Translations under genes and position numbers: made by a program
Shown here: piece by piece, positions 35,771 through 45,143 of the stretch
Layout of the letters: every line of letters begins with the position of its first letter
Position numbering within the stretch: the stretch's first letter is position 1
The notes under the pieces: model-generated
Seen by the model: only the letters and a program-made list of their open reading frames with translations
Told to the model about the DNA's origin: nothing
The model's database searches: none
Origin: Mycolicibacterium iranicum
Lineage (GTDB): Bacteria > Actinomycetota > Actinomycetes > Mycobacteriales > Mycobacteriaceae
Reading direction: 5' to 3'
Assembly (NCBI RefSeq): GCF_002101705.1
Contig: NZ_LQPC01000026.1
Location: 1 to 64,000, forward strand
Length of the DNA: 64,000 bases

Positions 35771-36990
35771 GCGGTAACGGCCTCTTCCCGACGCTTGTAG
35801 ATGCGATTCCGGAGTCCGAGGATCACCGCGCCGCAGATCGCGGAGATCAACGACCCGGTGAGGACGCCGATGCGGACGTGATCGGCGACGGCGCCGCCGT
35901 CGAACGCCAGATCGCCGATGAGCAGCGACACCGTAAAGCCGATGCCGGCAAGCAGCGCGACGCCGCAGACATCAAGGGGATGCAGTTCAGACGCCGAGGA
36001 GGTGAACCGCTTGAGGAGCAGGGTGATGCCGGCGATGCCCAGGACCTTTCCGAGGACCAGCCCGGCGATGATGCCGAGGGTGACGGGCTCGGTGAGCGAT
36101 TGGGTCAACCCGGACAGGCCGCCGACGGTGACCCCGGCGGCGAGAAAGGCGAACACCGGGACTGCGACGGCGGCGGAGAAGGGCCGGACGGCGTGTTCGT
36201 AGCGTTCACACCACTGATCGGCGGGCACGACGAGTCCCAGCGCGACGCCGGCGATGGTGGCGTGGATTCCCGCCTCGTGGACGAGCACCCACGTCACGAC
36301 ACCGACGGGGATCAACAACCACCATCGCGTGGGGTAGCGACGGACCAACCAGGCGAACAGCGCCAGGGGTACCAGGGCCGCAACCAAAGGTGCAAAAGAC
36401 AGCGAGGCGGTGTACACGACCGCGATGATGGTAATCGCGATCAGATCGTCGACCACGGCGAGGGTGAGCAGAAATATCCGCAGACTCGACGGCAGATTGC
36501 GTCCGATGACGGCGAGCACCGCCAGCGCGAACGCGATATCCGTTGCGGCCGGAATCGCCCATCCCTCATAGGCATTCGACCCCGCGAGCACGTTGACCCC
36601 GATGTAGGCCAGCGCAGGCAGCACGATGCCGCAGACTGCGGCGATGATCGGGATCGAGGCGCTTCGCATATCCCGCAGTTCTCCGTGCACGAACTCGCGT
36701 TTCAGTTCCAGGGCGACGACGAAGAAGAATATGGCCAGCAGACCGTCAGCGGCCCACGCGGCCAGCGACAGGTTCAGGTGCAGAGCCTCGGGACCGACCG
36801 TCCAGTTGCGCAGCGCGTGATAACCGTCCGACCAGGCCGAGTTCGCCCACACCAGCGCTGCGACGGCGGCAAGGAGCAGAAGCACGCCACCAACGACGTC
36901 CTGACGAAGAACATCGCCGAATTTCGCGATTTTTCGTTTCGGTTGCCGTTCATTTTTTGCGGCATGCGTGATCGCAGCATCGGGCTGCAT
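35764..36990 (-). CDS. nhaA: Na+/H+ antiporter NhaA
   Basis: About 408 residues from ATG 36990. I prefer this start because GAAAGG lies just upstream and an operator-like inverted repeat covers the alternative ATG 37008. NhaA features include LLAIFFFVVALELKREFVHG near the N-terminus, GWAIPAATDIAFALAVLAVI containing the TDIAFA motif, and LRIFLLTLAVVDDLIAITII with the paired Asp residues that bind Na+/H+. Twelve transmembrane segments are expected. The protein exports Na+ for H+ at alkaline pH. It converges on terC, so both ion/pH genes share a 3' overlap. Confidence 0.93.
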   Translation of the reverse strand: MQPDAAITHAAKNERQPKRKIAKFGDVLRQDVVGGVLLLLAAVAALVWANSAWSDGYHALRNWTVGPEALHLNLSLAAWAADGLLAIFFFVVALELKREFVHGELRDMRSASIPIIAAVCGIVLPALAYIGVNVLAGSNAYEGWAIPAATDIAFALAVLAVIGRNLPSSLRIFLLTLAVVDDLIAITIIAVVYTASLSFAPLVAALVPLALFAWLVRRYPTRWWLLIPVGVVTWVLVHEAGIHATIAGVALGLVVPADQWCERYEHAVRPFSAAVAVPVFAFLAAGVTVGGLSGLTQSLTEPVTLGIIAGLVLGKVLGIAGITLLLKRFTSSASELHPLDVCGVALLAGIGFTVSLLIGDLAFDGGAVADHVRIGVLTGSLISAICGAVILGLRNRIYKRREEAVTAQ

Positions 36991-37003
36991 ATGAAACCTT
37001 TCG

Positions 37004-37024
37004 GGCATGTTGACAAGACATGCC
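37004..37024. promoter_or_regulatory. Inverted repeat upstream of nhaA
   Basis: GGCATGT (37004-37010) and ACATGCC (37018-37024) are perfect arms around TGACAAG. It lies 14 bp before the chosen nhaA start. The remainder of the 367-bp gap 36991-37357 between nhaA and the TetR gene shows no gene; it holds the two divergent promoters. Confidence 0.5.
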
Positions 37025-37357
37025 GACCAGGCTTCCCGGCGCACCGCGTCCAGGGTACCACGTTGCCGAGGCCCTCGAAGGCTTGCGCCAAGCGCATCCA
37101 CGGCATGGCATCGCGTAAAATCCTGTCCCCCAATCACTTTGAGCAGGTATGTCACCGCCCGCCGGGAGGGGTGCGGAATCGCCTGCCGCACTTGATTCAT
37201 GGCTCGCCCTTGATGCGCTCAGCCCCGACTCAGGGCTTCCGCGGCGGGGTTGATCAGGCGGCGCACAGCAACCGAGCCCCTGCCGCAAAAAAGAAGTGTT
37301 CGGAGCGCCATCGCGCTATGGCATCGTTGAATCGGCAATGACGGCGGAGGGATTTCG

Positions 37358-37918
37358 ATGACGGTTGAGCACTCACCCGACGACGACGAACGGATCGTCG
37401 CCGCGGTGCACGATGAGCTCGCTCGCTGGGGCATCGACAGGTTCGACGTCGGCGCGATGGCCCACCGCCACGGGCTCGACGTCGACGCGATCCAGCAGCG
37501 CTGGCCCGACCCGGAGGTGCTGATCCTCGAGGCACTGGCTCACCGTCCCGGGGACACGGCTCCGCAGCCCGACACCGGGTCTCTGCGAACAGACCTGTTC
37601 ACGTTGGCGGTGCGGATGGCCGCCATGGTGACCTCGAGCGATGGGCGCAAGCTGCACGGCGGGCACCTCATCGGCGACGTCGAGATCGCCAGCATGGACG
37701 TCCGCAGATCCGCATGGCTGGCCCGTGCGGCGACTCTCGACGTCGTGTTCGAGCGGGCACGACAGCGCGGTGAGATCACCGACTCCGCGGACCCCCACCT
37801 GGCGCTGGAACTGCTCTTCGCGCCCATCAACATGCGCGCGTTGTACACCGGCATGCCGGTCGACGATGACTACTGCCGGACGATCGCCGACATGGTCTAC
37901 CGCGCCATCAGCTCCTGA
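37358..37918 (+). CDS. TetR-like transcriptional regulator
   Basis: 186 residues from ATG 37358. The N-terminal helix-turn-helix is divergent but recognisable (AAVHDELARWGIDRFDVGAM then AHRHGLDVDAIQQRWPDPEV, ILEAL), with a helical C-terminal domain of TetR type (LALELLFAPINMRALYTGMP). The target is unknown. Its stop lies 22 bp inside the convergent XRE-family gene. Low HTH similarity leaves some doubt. Confidence 0.75.
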   Translation: MTVEHSPDDDERIVAAVHDELARWGIDRFDVGAMAHRHGLDVDAIQQRWPDPEVLILEALAHRPGDTAPQPDTGSLRTDLFTLAVRMAAMVTSSDGRKLHGGHLIGDVEIASMDVRRSAWLARAATLDVVFERARQRGEITDSADPHLALELLFAPINMRALYTGMPVDDDYCRTIADMVYRAISS

Positions 37919-38724
37919 AGCCGCTCCGCCGCACCGGAACCCGGCACCGGAAGGTAGGCCACGATCTGGATGTCGGGCACGTCGACCGGCGCGACCTGGT
38001 GGTGCTCGAGCCGCAGTTCACCCGCGACGGGATGGTGGAACCGCCGCTCGCGAGAGGTGAACCGCTCGATGCCGGTGGCCTGCCACGCGTTCGCGAAGTG
38101 CGCACTCTCCGTCGACAGCCGCGACACCAGCGCCGTGTACGACGGCTCCCCGACGCGGGGGCCGGCGTCGGCCCGGAACTCGGCGAGGAAGCGTCTGCTG
38201 TCGGTGTCCCAGTCGGGTAGCAGCTCGCGGATCGCCGGATCCATGAACACCAGCCACAGCAGGTTGCGGTCGGCCGGCGCCAAGCGTTCGATGTTCGGGT
38301 ACAGCGCCACGTACGCGCCGTTCCAAGCGGCGATGCCCCAGTCCGGGGTGAGCGCGAAAGCGGGGTAGCCCCCCAGGGCGTCGAGGAACCGCTGAATGTG
38401 TGCGGGCAGCGGACCGTCGGTGAGCGCCGGGTCCACGGTGTAGCCGCCCAGCGCCAGCACATATTCATGCTCGGCCGGCGACAACCGCAGGGCCCGCGCG
38501 ACCGCGTCGAGCACCTGCTTGGACGGGTTGATGTCGCGGCCCTGCTCCAGCCACGTGTACCAGGTGACGCTCACGCCGGCCTGCACTGAGACTTCCTCGC
38601 GGCGCAGCCCACTGGTGCGGGCGCGGGGAAGGTCGGGCAAACCGAGGTCGGCGCGGATGACCGCTTCGCGGCGCGCGCGCAGGAACTCGCCGAGGGCGAG
38701 CCGCTGCTGTGCGCGTTTGTCCAC
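37897..38724 (-). CDS. XRE-family regulator with MmyB-like C-terminal domain
   Basis: 275 residues. N-terminal helix-turn-helix: [20 protein letters not shown], then the typical [20 protein letters not shown] and [20 protein letters not shown]. The C-terminal MmyB-like ligand domain begins near residue 100 ([40 protein letters not shown]). MmyB relatives bind fatty-acid-like ligands (family knowledge). Two direct CTAGTACC sites lie just upstream. Divergent from ilvD. Confidence 0.9.
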   Translation of the reverse strand: MDKRAQQRLALGEFLRARREAVIRADLGLPDLPRARTSGLRREEVSVQAGVSVTWYTWLEQGRDINPSKQVLDAVARALRLSPAEHEYVLALGGYTVDPALTDGPLPAHIQRFLDALGGYPAFALTPDWGIAAWNGAYVALYPNIERLAPADRNLLWLVFMDPAIRELLPDWDTDSRRFLAEFRADAGPRVGEPSYTALVSRLSTESAHFANAWQATGIERFTSRERRFHHPVAGELRLEHHQVAPVDVPDIQIVAYLPVPGSGAAERLQELMAR

Positions 38725-38733
38725 GTCGCCAGG

Positions 38734-38756
38734 CTAGTACCGGCACTACTAGTACC
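38734..38756. promoter_or_regulatory. Tandem CTAGTACC sites between the XRE-family gene and ilvD
   Basis: CTAGTACC occurs at 38734-38741 and again at 38749-38756, 15 bp apart. The pair lies 10 bp before the regulator's start and 47 bp before ilvD. Direct repeats at this spacing often mark operators or overlapping promoter elements; autoregulation by the XRE-family protein is plausible. Confidence 0.45.
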
Positions 38757-38802
38757 AGCGCCGTCTTCTCAGAACGCGGGGACTGCGACGAACCTGGACG
38801 CC

Positions 38803-40647
38803 ATGCCGCATTTGAGGTCTCGTACGGTCACGCACGGTCGGAACATGGCAGGCGCGCGCTCGCTGCTGCGCGCCGCGGGGGTGGACAGCGCCGACATCGG
38901 CAAGCCGATCATCGCCGTCGCCAACAGCTTCACCGAGTTCGTCCCCGGCCACACGCATCTGCAGCCGGTCGGGCGCATCGTCTCCGAGGCCATCACGAAC
39001 GCCGGCGGCGTGCCGCGCGAGTTCAACACCATCGCCGTCGACGACGGCATCGCAATGGGCCACGGCGGCATGCTCTATTCACTGCCGTCACGCGAGCTGA
39101 TCGCCGACTCCGTGGAATACATGGTCAACGCCCACTGCGCCGACGCGATGGTGTGTATCTCCAACTGCGACAAGATCACTCCGGGCATGCTGATGGCGGC
39201 GCTGCGGCTGAACATCCCGACGGTGTTCGTCTCGGGCGGGCCGATGGAGGGCGGCACGGCGGTGCTGGTCGACGGGACGGTGCGCACCCGGCTCAACCTG
39301 ATCACCGCGATCGCCGACGCCGTCAACACCGACGTGTCCGATCCGGACCTGGCCCGCATCGAGGAGTCGGCGTGCCCGACCTGCGGTTCGTGTTCGGGCA
39401 TGTTCACGGCCAATTCGATGAACTGCCTGACCGAGGCGCTCGGGTTGGCGCTGCCGGGCAACGGGTCGGTGCTGGCGACGCACACCGCGCGGCGCGCCCT
39501 CTACGAGGACGCGGGTGCGACGGTGATGGAGCTGTGCCGGCGGCACTACGACGAGGACGACGCTTCTGTGCTGCCGCGCGCGATCGCCAACCGCGATGCG
39601 TTCGACAACGCGATGGCGATGGACATCGCAATGGGCGGATCCACCAACACAATCCTGCATCTGCTGGCGGCCGCGCGAGAGGCCGAACTCGACTACACGC
39701 TGGAGGACATCGAGAAGCGCAGCCGCGCGATCCCGTGCCTGTGCAAGATAGCCCCTAACGGGCACTACCTGATGGAGGATGTGCACCGGGCAGGAGGCAT
39801 CCCGGCGATCCTCGGCGAGCTGTGGCGCGGCGGGCACCTCCACGAGACCGTGCACTCTGTGCACTCCGCATCGCTGGCACAATGGTTGCGCCGCTGGGAC
39901 ATTCGCGGCGGCTGCGCCTCCCCCGAGGCCGTGGAGATGTTCCGCGCCGCACCGGGGTGTGTGCGGTCGGCGTCGGCATTCAGTCAATCGGAGCGCTGGG
40001 ACTCGTTGGACACCGACGCCGAGGAAGGTTGCATTCGAGATGTGCGACATGCCTATTCGGAGGACGGCGGGTTGGCGGTGCTGCGCGGGAATCTGTCGGT
40101 GGACGGCTGCATCGTCAAGACGGCGGGCGTCGACGAGTCGATCCTGAAATTCTCCGGGCCCGCCGTGGTCGTCGAGTCCCAGGAAGACGCCGTCGACGCG
40201 ATCCTGGGCGGGCGGGTGCAGGCCGGTGACGTGGTGGTGGTGCGCTATGAGGGGCCCAAGGGTGGGCCGGGGATGCAGGAAATGCTCTACCCCACCTCGT
40301 TTTTGAAAGGTCGCGGGCTCGCAAAGGTGTGCGCACTCGTCACGGACGGCCGGTTCTCCGGCGGATCGTCGGGGCTGTCGATCGGGCACGTCTCCCCCGA
40401 GGCCGCGGCGGGCGGCACCATCGCGCTGGTGGAGGACGGCGACCTCATCACGATCGACATCCCGCACCGGACGATCGAGGTGAACGTCGACGACGACGAA
40501 CTCGAACGTCGTCGCGCGGCGCTGGAGGCGAATGGCGGGTACCGGCCACGCCATCGCGAGAGGGTGGTGTCGGCGGCGTTGAGGGCCTATGCGGCGCTGG
40601 CACTCTCGGCGGACAAGGGCGCGGTGCGCGACGTATCGGGGGTCTAG
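38803..40647 (+). CDS. ilvD: Dihydroxy-acid dehydratase
   Basis: 614 residues, the full length of the E. coli-type enzyme. Iron-sulfur ligands and active-site blocks are present: [40 protein letters not shown], and near the C-terminus [20 protein letters not shown] with the catalytic serine. It dehydrates 2,3-dihydroxy-3-methylbutanoate and its isoleucine homologue in branched-chain amino acid synthesis. Mycobacteria usually have another ilvD as well, so this could be a paralogue acting on sugar acids, although the length and motifs are those of IlvD. Monocistronic here. Confidence 0.92.
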   Translation: MPHLRSRTVTHGRNMAGARSLLRAAGVDSADIGKPIIAVANSFTEFVPGHTHLQPVGRIVSEAITNAGGVPREFNTIAVDDGIAMGHGGMLYSLPSRELIADSVEYMVNAHCADAMVCISNCDKITPGMLMAALRLNIPTVFVSGGPMEGGTAVLVDGTVRTRLNLITAIADAVNTDVSDPDLARIEESACPTCGSCSGMFTANSMNCLTEALGLALPGNGSVLATHTARRALYEDAGATVMELCRRHYDEDDASVLPRAIANRDAFDNAMAMDIAMGGSTNTILHLLAAAREAELDYTLEDIEKRSRAIPCLCKIAPNGHYLMEDVHRAGGIPAILGELWRGGHLHETVHSVHSASLAQWLRRWDIRGGCASPEAVEMFRAAPGCVRSASAFSQSERWDSLDTDAEEGCIRDVRHAYSEDGGLAVLRGNLSVDGCIVKTAGVDESILKFSGPAVVVESQEDAVDAILGGRVQAGDVVVVRYEGPKGGPGMQEMLYPTSFLKGRGLAKVCALVTDGRFSGGSSGLSIGHVSPEAAAGGTIALVEDGDLITIDIPHRTIEVNVDDDELERRRAALEANGGYRPRHRERVVSAALRAYAALALSADKGAVRDVSGV

Positions 40648-40668
40648 CCAGATTCGAGAGACTCTTCC

Positions 40669-42375
40669 TCAGAGGTCGAGCACGAGCTCCGTCCTCGGCA
40701 CCGCCGAACACACGAGCACCGAGCCCGCAGGTGGCTCTTCCAGAGGCTCCTGCGTATAGTCCGCGGTCCCGGACACCACCTCGGTGACGCAGATGTGGCA
40801 GACGCCGCTACGGCACGAGTACCGGGTCGGGACGTCACACGCCTCGGCGAACTCGAGCAGGCTCGTGAAGCGTGGCGACCAGTGCGCCGTCAACCCGCTG
40901 CGCGAGAACGTCACCGCAGGACCGGTGCCCGGCGCGCCGTCGGGGACATGTGGGTGCGCCTCCTCGGGTGCGCCCACGGCGCCGGGATTGATCCGCGGCC
41001 GGGCGCCGAACAACTCGCTGTGGATACTCGCCGGGTCGAACCCATTGGCCACCAACGCTTCACGCATACCGACCATGAAGGAGTCGGGCCCGCACATGTA
41101 CACTGCCGCATCGGCCGGCAATCGCAGTGCGGCGAGCGAGGCGGCGGACAGACGCGGCCCGTCGGCGGTGTACACGTAATGCGCGGTGGCGTGAGGCAAT
41201 GACGCGATCAACTCGTCCACCTCGTCGGCGAACGCATGCGAGGCGCGGTCTCGCGTGGTGTGCAGCCAGACCACTCGACGGGGGCTCCGCTCGGCCGCCA
41301 ACCGGTGCAGCATCGCCAGCACCGGTGTGCTGCCCACGCCGGCCGAGAGCAGTACGACGGGCCGATCCTCCTCGGCGAGAACGAAATCGCCGCGCGGAGC
41401 GGCAGCATCGAGCGTGGATCCGGCGCGCAGGTGGTCGTGCAGTCACGCGCTGGCGAGCCCGTGCATGTCCCGCTTGATGCTGATGCGGTAGGTGCCGTCG
41501 GTGGAGTACGCGGACAGGGAGTAGCTGCGCAGGGGTGCGGGATCGGCGGCTCCGTCGATTCGGATCGGCAGGTACTGACCGGCCTGCGCCGTCGGAAGCG
41601 GGGTTCCGTCGTCGCTTTCAAGCAGCAGCGAGAGCACGTCGGAGGTCTCACGGCGGGTGTCGCGCACGCGCAGGGCGCGAAAACCTTTCCACGCCAACGT
41701 GGTCACCGGCGATGCGGGCTGCAGCAGGTCTTGAAAAGACTGCACCCAACCCGGGCTCAGTGCCGGAATGTCGACAGCTTTGCGCAACAGTGTCGGATCA
41801 CGATCGGGCAAGTACAACAGCGCGTCGATGTCGGCGACAGTCAACGCGTGTCGACCACGGCGCAGGAGGGCGATGTCGTCGCCTGCGCACACGTGCCCTT
41901 CGCGGATCACCCTCAGGTAGAAGCCAGGCCGGTGATGGGCCACCAACAGGTTGGGCATACGTGGCTCGTCAAGCCGCATCCCCACACGGAAGCACGTCAC
42001 CCGCGGCTGCGTGACCTCGAACTCGGCCTCGCCGATGCGGTAGCGGTCGCCGATGCACACCTCGTCGTCGGGCAGGCCGTCAACGGTGAAGTTCTCCCCG
42101 AAGCTGCCCGCCGTCAGGTCGTCGCGGCCGAGGTAGGACATCCAGTAGTCGTAGGCGGCGTTCTGGTAGACGAGGACTGCGCGGTTCTCGCCCCCGTGGC
42201 CGTTGAGGTCGCCCTGCCCGTCGCCGTCGAGGTTGAGTGTGCGCACCATGACGGGGCCATCCACCGGCTGCTTCCAGATTCCGGTGTGGATGTCTCTGCC
42301 CTGCCAGGAGACGTCCGCAGGCATTCCGACATTGACCGAAGTGAGCCGGCCGACTCGTGAGATGTCCTCGGGCAC
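40669..42375 (-). pseudogene. MOSC - FNR-type reductase - 2Fe-2S ferredoxin fusion interrupted by an in-frame TGA
   Basis: A single frame from GTG 42375 to 40669 (568 codons plus stop) would encode a MOSC domain (about 1-220; NGHGGENRAVLVYQ, GSFGENFTVDGL, TCFRVGMRL). An FAD/NAD reductase follows (RSYSLSA; LLSAGVGSTPVLAML; YMCGPDSFM), then a plant-type ferredoxin (YSCRSGVCHICVTEV with a fourth Cys in VLVCSAVP). At 41443-41445 the codon between GLASA and LHDHLRAGS is TGA; relatives usually have an aromatic residue, typically Trp (TGG). One G-to-A change thus splits the protein. MOSC-reductase fusions act with molybdenum-dependent or oxygenase systems. Confidence 0.85.
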
Positions 42376-42441
42376 AGGGGCTCACCGCCGTCATCAGCAC
42401 AATGGGTTCGGCTCAGACTACCGGTCGGGCGATAGCCTGTT

Positions 42442-43116
42442 GTGGTGAACCGTGTGGTCATCTTCGACGTCAACGAGACGCTGCTCGACATCGAGGCACT
42501 CGCGCCGGTGTTCGAGGAGATCTATTCGGATCCGGCGTCGCTGCGTGAATGGTTCGCACAGCTGGTGCTGTACTCGATGACGCTCACGGTGTCGCAGCAG
42601 TACGTCGACTTCGTCACTCTGGGCCGGGCCGTCGCGCAGATGCTGGCCGAGATCCGCGGCGGCACCGTCACCGACGCCCAACTGGACCGACTCGCCGAAG
42701 CCATGTCGCACATGCCGGCGCACCCCTACGTCGCAGACGGTCTGGCATCACTGCGTGCGCAGGGTTTGCGGCTCGTGACGCTGACGAACTCGCCGACGAG
42801 TGCGGAGAGGCCCAGTCCGCTGGACAACGCGGGACTCGGAGGCCACTTCGAGCGGCAGTTCAGTGTCCATCCTTGCCGGGCTTTCAAACCGAGTCCGGAG
42901 GTCTACATGCAGGTGTGCCGCGAGCTGGACGTGCGGCCCGACGAGTGTCTGATGGTCGCCGCACATGCCTGGGACACGATCGGCGCCCAAGCGACCGGTA
43001 TGCGAGGAGCCCTGATCACCCGACCGGGCAATGCGGCGTTGCGAGCCGCGGACAACCTGCTGCCCGACGTTATCGCCACCGACCTTCGGGACCTGGCGCG
43101 CCAGCTCAGCAGCTGA
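42442..43116 (+). CDS. HAD-superfamily haloacid dehalogenase type II-like protein
   Basis: 224 residues from GTG 42442 (a second GTG follows at once). HAD motif I VVIFDVNETLLDIEAL, where Asp is followed by Asn-Glu-Thr as in type II haloacid dehalogenases; motif II LVTLTNSP; Lys of motif III in FKPSPEVYMQVCRELDV; motif IV LMVAAHAWDTIGAQATGM. The cytoplasmic enzyme would hydrolyse 2-haloacids or an unknown phosphate/halide substrate. Isolated gene. Confidence 0.88.
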   Translation: MVNRVVIFDVNETLLDIEALAPVFEEIYSDPASLREWFAQLVLYSMTLTVSQQYVDFVTLGRAVAQMLAEIRGGTVTDAQLDRLAEAMSHMPAHPYVADGLASLRAQGLRLVTLTNSPTSAERPSPLDNAGLGGHFERQFSVHPCRAFKPSPEVYMQVCRELDVRPDECLMVAAHAWDTIGAQATGMRGALITRPGNAALRAADNLLPDVIATDLRDLARQLSS

Positions 43117-43260
43117 AAGCCGATCGCGTCGCCGGCCCCGGTGATCGTCCTCCCCAGTCGAATCATCCGAGACCGGCGCGCCTCCCCAGGCCCGCCCAAC
43201 CCCTCGATGTGCGTACCTCTCGACGGCTCGGCCGAGCGCAACCAGGGTCATCGTACATAA

Positions 43261-43295
43261 ACGAATACGTTTTTGATGAACGAACAAGTTTTTGA
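43261..43295. promoter_or_regulatory. Direct 16-bp repeats in the promoter of a TetR gene
   Basis: ACGAATACGTTTTTGA (43261-43276) and ACGAACAAGTTTTTGA (43280-43295) differ at two positions and are spaced 19 bp apart, an AT-rich spot in GC-rich surroundings. The first also contains AAACG-AATA-CGTTT palindromy when extended two bases left (43259-43272). It resembles the AAACGAA...TTCGTTT operator at 4538. It lies about 90 bp before the TetR start at 43388; the flanking gap 43117-43387 shows no gene. Confidence 0.5.
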
Positions 43296-43387
43296 AAGAT
43301 CACCTAGTGGTTACCGCCCGGGGGTCCAAAACTCGCTGGTCGGCTCGCCCTATACTCCGTCTCAGAAAACTGCAGAGGAGCATTTGC

Positions 43388-43993
43388 ATGGCCCAGCAGC
43401 TCGCGTCGGGGCGACATGGCCTCAGTCGTGACGAGGTCGCCGCCAACCAGAAGCAGCGGCTCTTCAAGGCCCTCGGCGAGGTCATGGGCACCAAGGGTTA
43501 CAGCAACACCACAGTCGACGATCTGATCAAGCACGCCGGGGTGTCCCGCGCCACCTTCTACCAGCACTTCGACTCGAAGATCGACTGCTTTATGGCCGGC
43601 TACGCAACCATGCAGGGCTACGTCATCGACGTCATTTTCGAGGTTCCTGCGACTGGCACGCCCATGCAGCGTTTCGCGTTCATGCTGCACCGGTATCTCG
43701 GACTGATGGCATTGGATCCTCGGAGGTCGCGGCTGTATCTCCTGGAGGTCTACGCCGCCGGGCCGGACGCTATGCGCCGCCGGATGGAGTTGCAGCAGGA
43801 ATTCGTCGACGGTGTGGCGAAGATATTCAAGGCGCGCAGCAAAGCAGATCGTTTCGCGTGCCAGGCTCTGGTGGCCTCCATCTCGATGCTCGTGACCACG
43901 GCGCTCGTCGAGGCCGACTCCGACGCGATCCTCGCCTTAGAGAAGCCTGTCCTAAAGTTTGCCGAACGTGCGCTTGGGCCACGCGCGGTGTAA
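43388..43993 (+). CDS. TetR/AcrR-family transcriptional regulator
   Basis: 201 residues from ATG 43388, with AGAGGAG upstream. Helix-turn-helix: LGEVMGTKGYSNTTVDDLIK then HAGVSRATFYQHFDSKIDCF, a textbook TetR DNA-binding domain. The C-terminal ligand domain carries FMLHRYLGLMALDPRRSRLY. Its target may be its own promoter with the direct repeats. The next gene, another TetR, is in the same direction 72 bp further on. Confidence 0.9.
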   Translation: MAQQLASGRHGLSRDEVAANQKQRLFKALGEVMGTKGYSNTTVDDLIKHAGVSRATFYQHFDSKIDCFMAGYATMQGYVIDVIFEVPATGTPMQRFAFMLHRYLGLMALDPRRSRLYLLEVYAAGPDAMRRRMELQQEFVDGVAKIFKARSKADRFACQALVASISMLVTTALVEADSDAILALEKPVLKFAERALGPRAV

Positions 43994-44065
43994 CCGGGCT
44001 TACGCAATTCTTACCTGCGCACAGGCTATTTGGTGTTTGTACCACCCATAGTTCACACTGGGCCA

Positions 44066-44644
44066 ATGTCGGAGCCAGTCCCCTTGCAGAGTTTGCGGGA
44101 GCGCAAGAAGATTCACACGCGCCTCGCGATCCGCCGCGAGGCTTTTCGGCTTTTCGAGAAGCACGGTTACGCGAACACCACCATTGAGCAGATCGCCCAC
44201 GCCGCCGACGTCTCGCCCCGGACGTTCTATCGCTACTTCGGCGTGAAGGAGGCGTTGCTCCTTTCCGATGATCAGATCTCACCGATCGTCGAGGCGTTCG
44301 CCGCTGCTCCCAGCGAGATGACGATCATCGAGGCCTACCGATACGCGCTCGCCAAGGTGTTCGGCGGTCTCAGCCTCGAACAGCGTGAGGATGCACTCGT
44401 GGGCGAGCGCATGCTGTACGAGACCCCCGAGGCCCGCGGCCTGTTGTACGCGGCCTACATACGGACAATCGACCTCATGACCGAGGCACTCGCGGCACGG
44501 CCCGACGCACCGGAGGAGCACGCCGAGCGGCGTGTGATCGCCGGAGCGATCGTCGGAGTGCTTATCGGCGCCGCGCACAACACTCCGCTGCCCGAGCAGG
44601 AGTTGCAGAGTGCGTTAGAAATCCTCGGCCGGCACCTGATCTAG
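44066..44644 (+). CDS. TetR-family transcriptional regulator
   Basis: 192 residues from ATG 44066 (MSEPVPLQSLRERKKIHTRL). The HTH is AFRLFEKHGYANTTIEQIAH with AADVSPRTFYRYFGVKEALL, typical of AcrR/MftR-like mycobacterial regulators. The start at 44030 would add a hydrophobic, non-conserved segment, so the shorter start is preferred. Ligand and targets unknown. A family B repeat begins right at its stop. Confidence 0.9.
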   Translation: MSEPVPLQSLRERKKIHTRLAIRREAFRLFEKHGYANTTIEQIAHAADVSPRTFYRYFGVKEALLLSDDQISPIVEAFAAAPSEMTIIEAYRYALAKVFGGLSLEQREDALVGERMLYETPEARGLLYAAYIRTIDLMTEALAARPDAPEEHAERRVIAGAIVGVLIGAAHNTPLPEQELQSALEILGRHLI

Positions 44645-44736
44645 CACCGCGAGCGCGCGTGTCTGCACGGCGACACGCCGCATTCGGGCGTGCGGGAGCG
44701 CTCGTTCGCCGTCGCCGAGCGCGCAGTTTGGGATCG
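44645..44736. repeat. Dispersed intergenic repeat, family B, copy 3
   Basis: CACCGCGAGCGCGCGTGTCTGC core followed by a GGCGACACGCCG palindrome-like centre and CGTCGCCGAGCGCGCAG at the right end. The element begins at the base after the TetR stop and is the longest of the three copies. It separates the TetR gene from the small membrane protein gene. Confidence 0.7.
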
Positions 44737-44767
44737 GTAGCGGCGTCGCTGCCCCTACTGTGACCTC

Positions 44768-45100
44768 ATGTTCGCACTGGTGATGGTCGCCTTCGTGCTG
44801 TGGGCGCTGTGCGGGATTCCGGCTGCGTTGATTGCGCACAAGAAGGGCCGCAACGTGGTGATGTGGGCGGTCCTTGGCTCTGTGTTCGGTGTGATCGGCC
44901 TGGCCGCGATCGCTGCGGCGCCCTACTACACGCAGGGCGGCCCATGGAATGCCGGCAGCAGCACCACACTCCACTTCGGCAGCTTCAGCGGGTTCGGCCT
45001 CTCGGGCGACCACGGCGGAAGCGATTACGGTTTCGGCGACTTCGGCGGTTCGAGTGACTTCGGCGGAGGCGGCGATGGCGGGGGCGGGGGCGGCGATTAA
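44768..45100 (+). CDS. Small membrane protein with Gly/Ser-rich tail
   Basis: 110 residues. Two hydrophobic segments, ALVMVAFVLWALCGIPAALI and VVMWAVLGSVFGVIGLAAIA, are joined by a short basic loop (HKKGRN) and followed by a tail made mainly of Gly, Ser, Phe and Asp (GSDYGFGDFGGSSDFGGGGD). The tail resembles low-complexity C-termini of TPM-type or phage-shock-like proteins, but no domain is recognised. The function is unknown. Confidence 0.75.
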   Translation: MFALVMVAFVLWALCGIPAALIAHKKGRNVVMWAVLGSVFGVIGLAAIAAAPYYTQGGPWNAGSSTTLHFGSFSGFGLSGDHGGSDYGFGDFGGSSDFGGGGDGGGGGGD

Positions 45101-45143
45101 CGTCGGGCGGCCACGCGGCGCCCCGCGGTAAAGGTGTTCTTGC

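Noticed and set aside
41443-41445. Selenocysteine or programmed readthrough at the in-frame TGA
   Set aside because: No SECIS-like hairpin is evident after the codon, the position normally holds an aromatic residue rather than Cys, and mutation or sequencing error is simpler.
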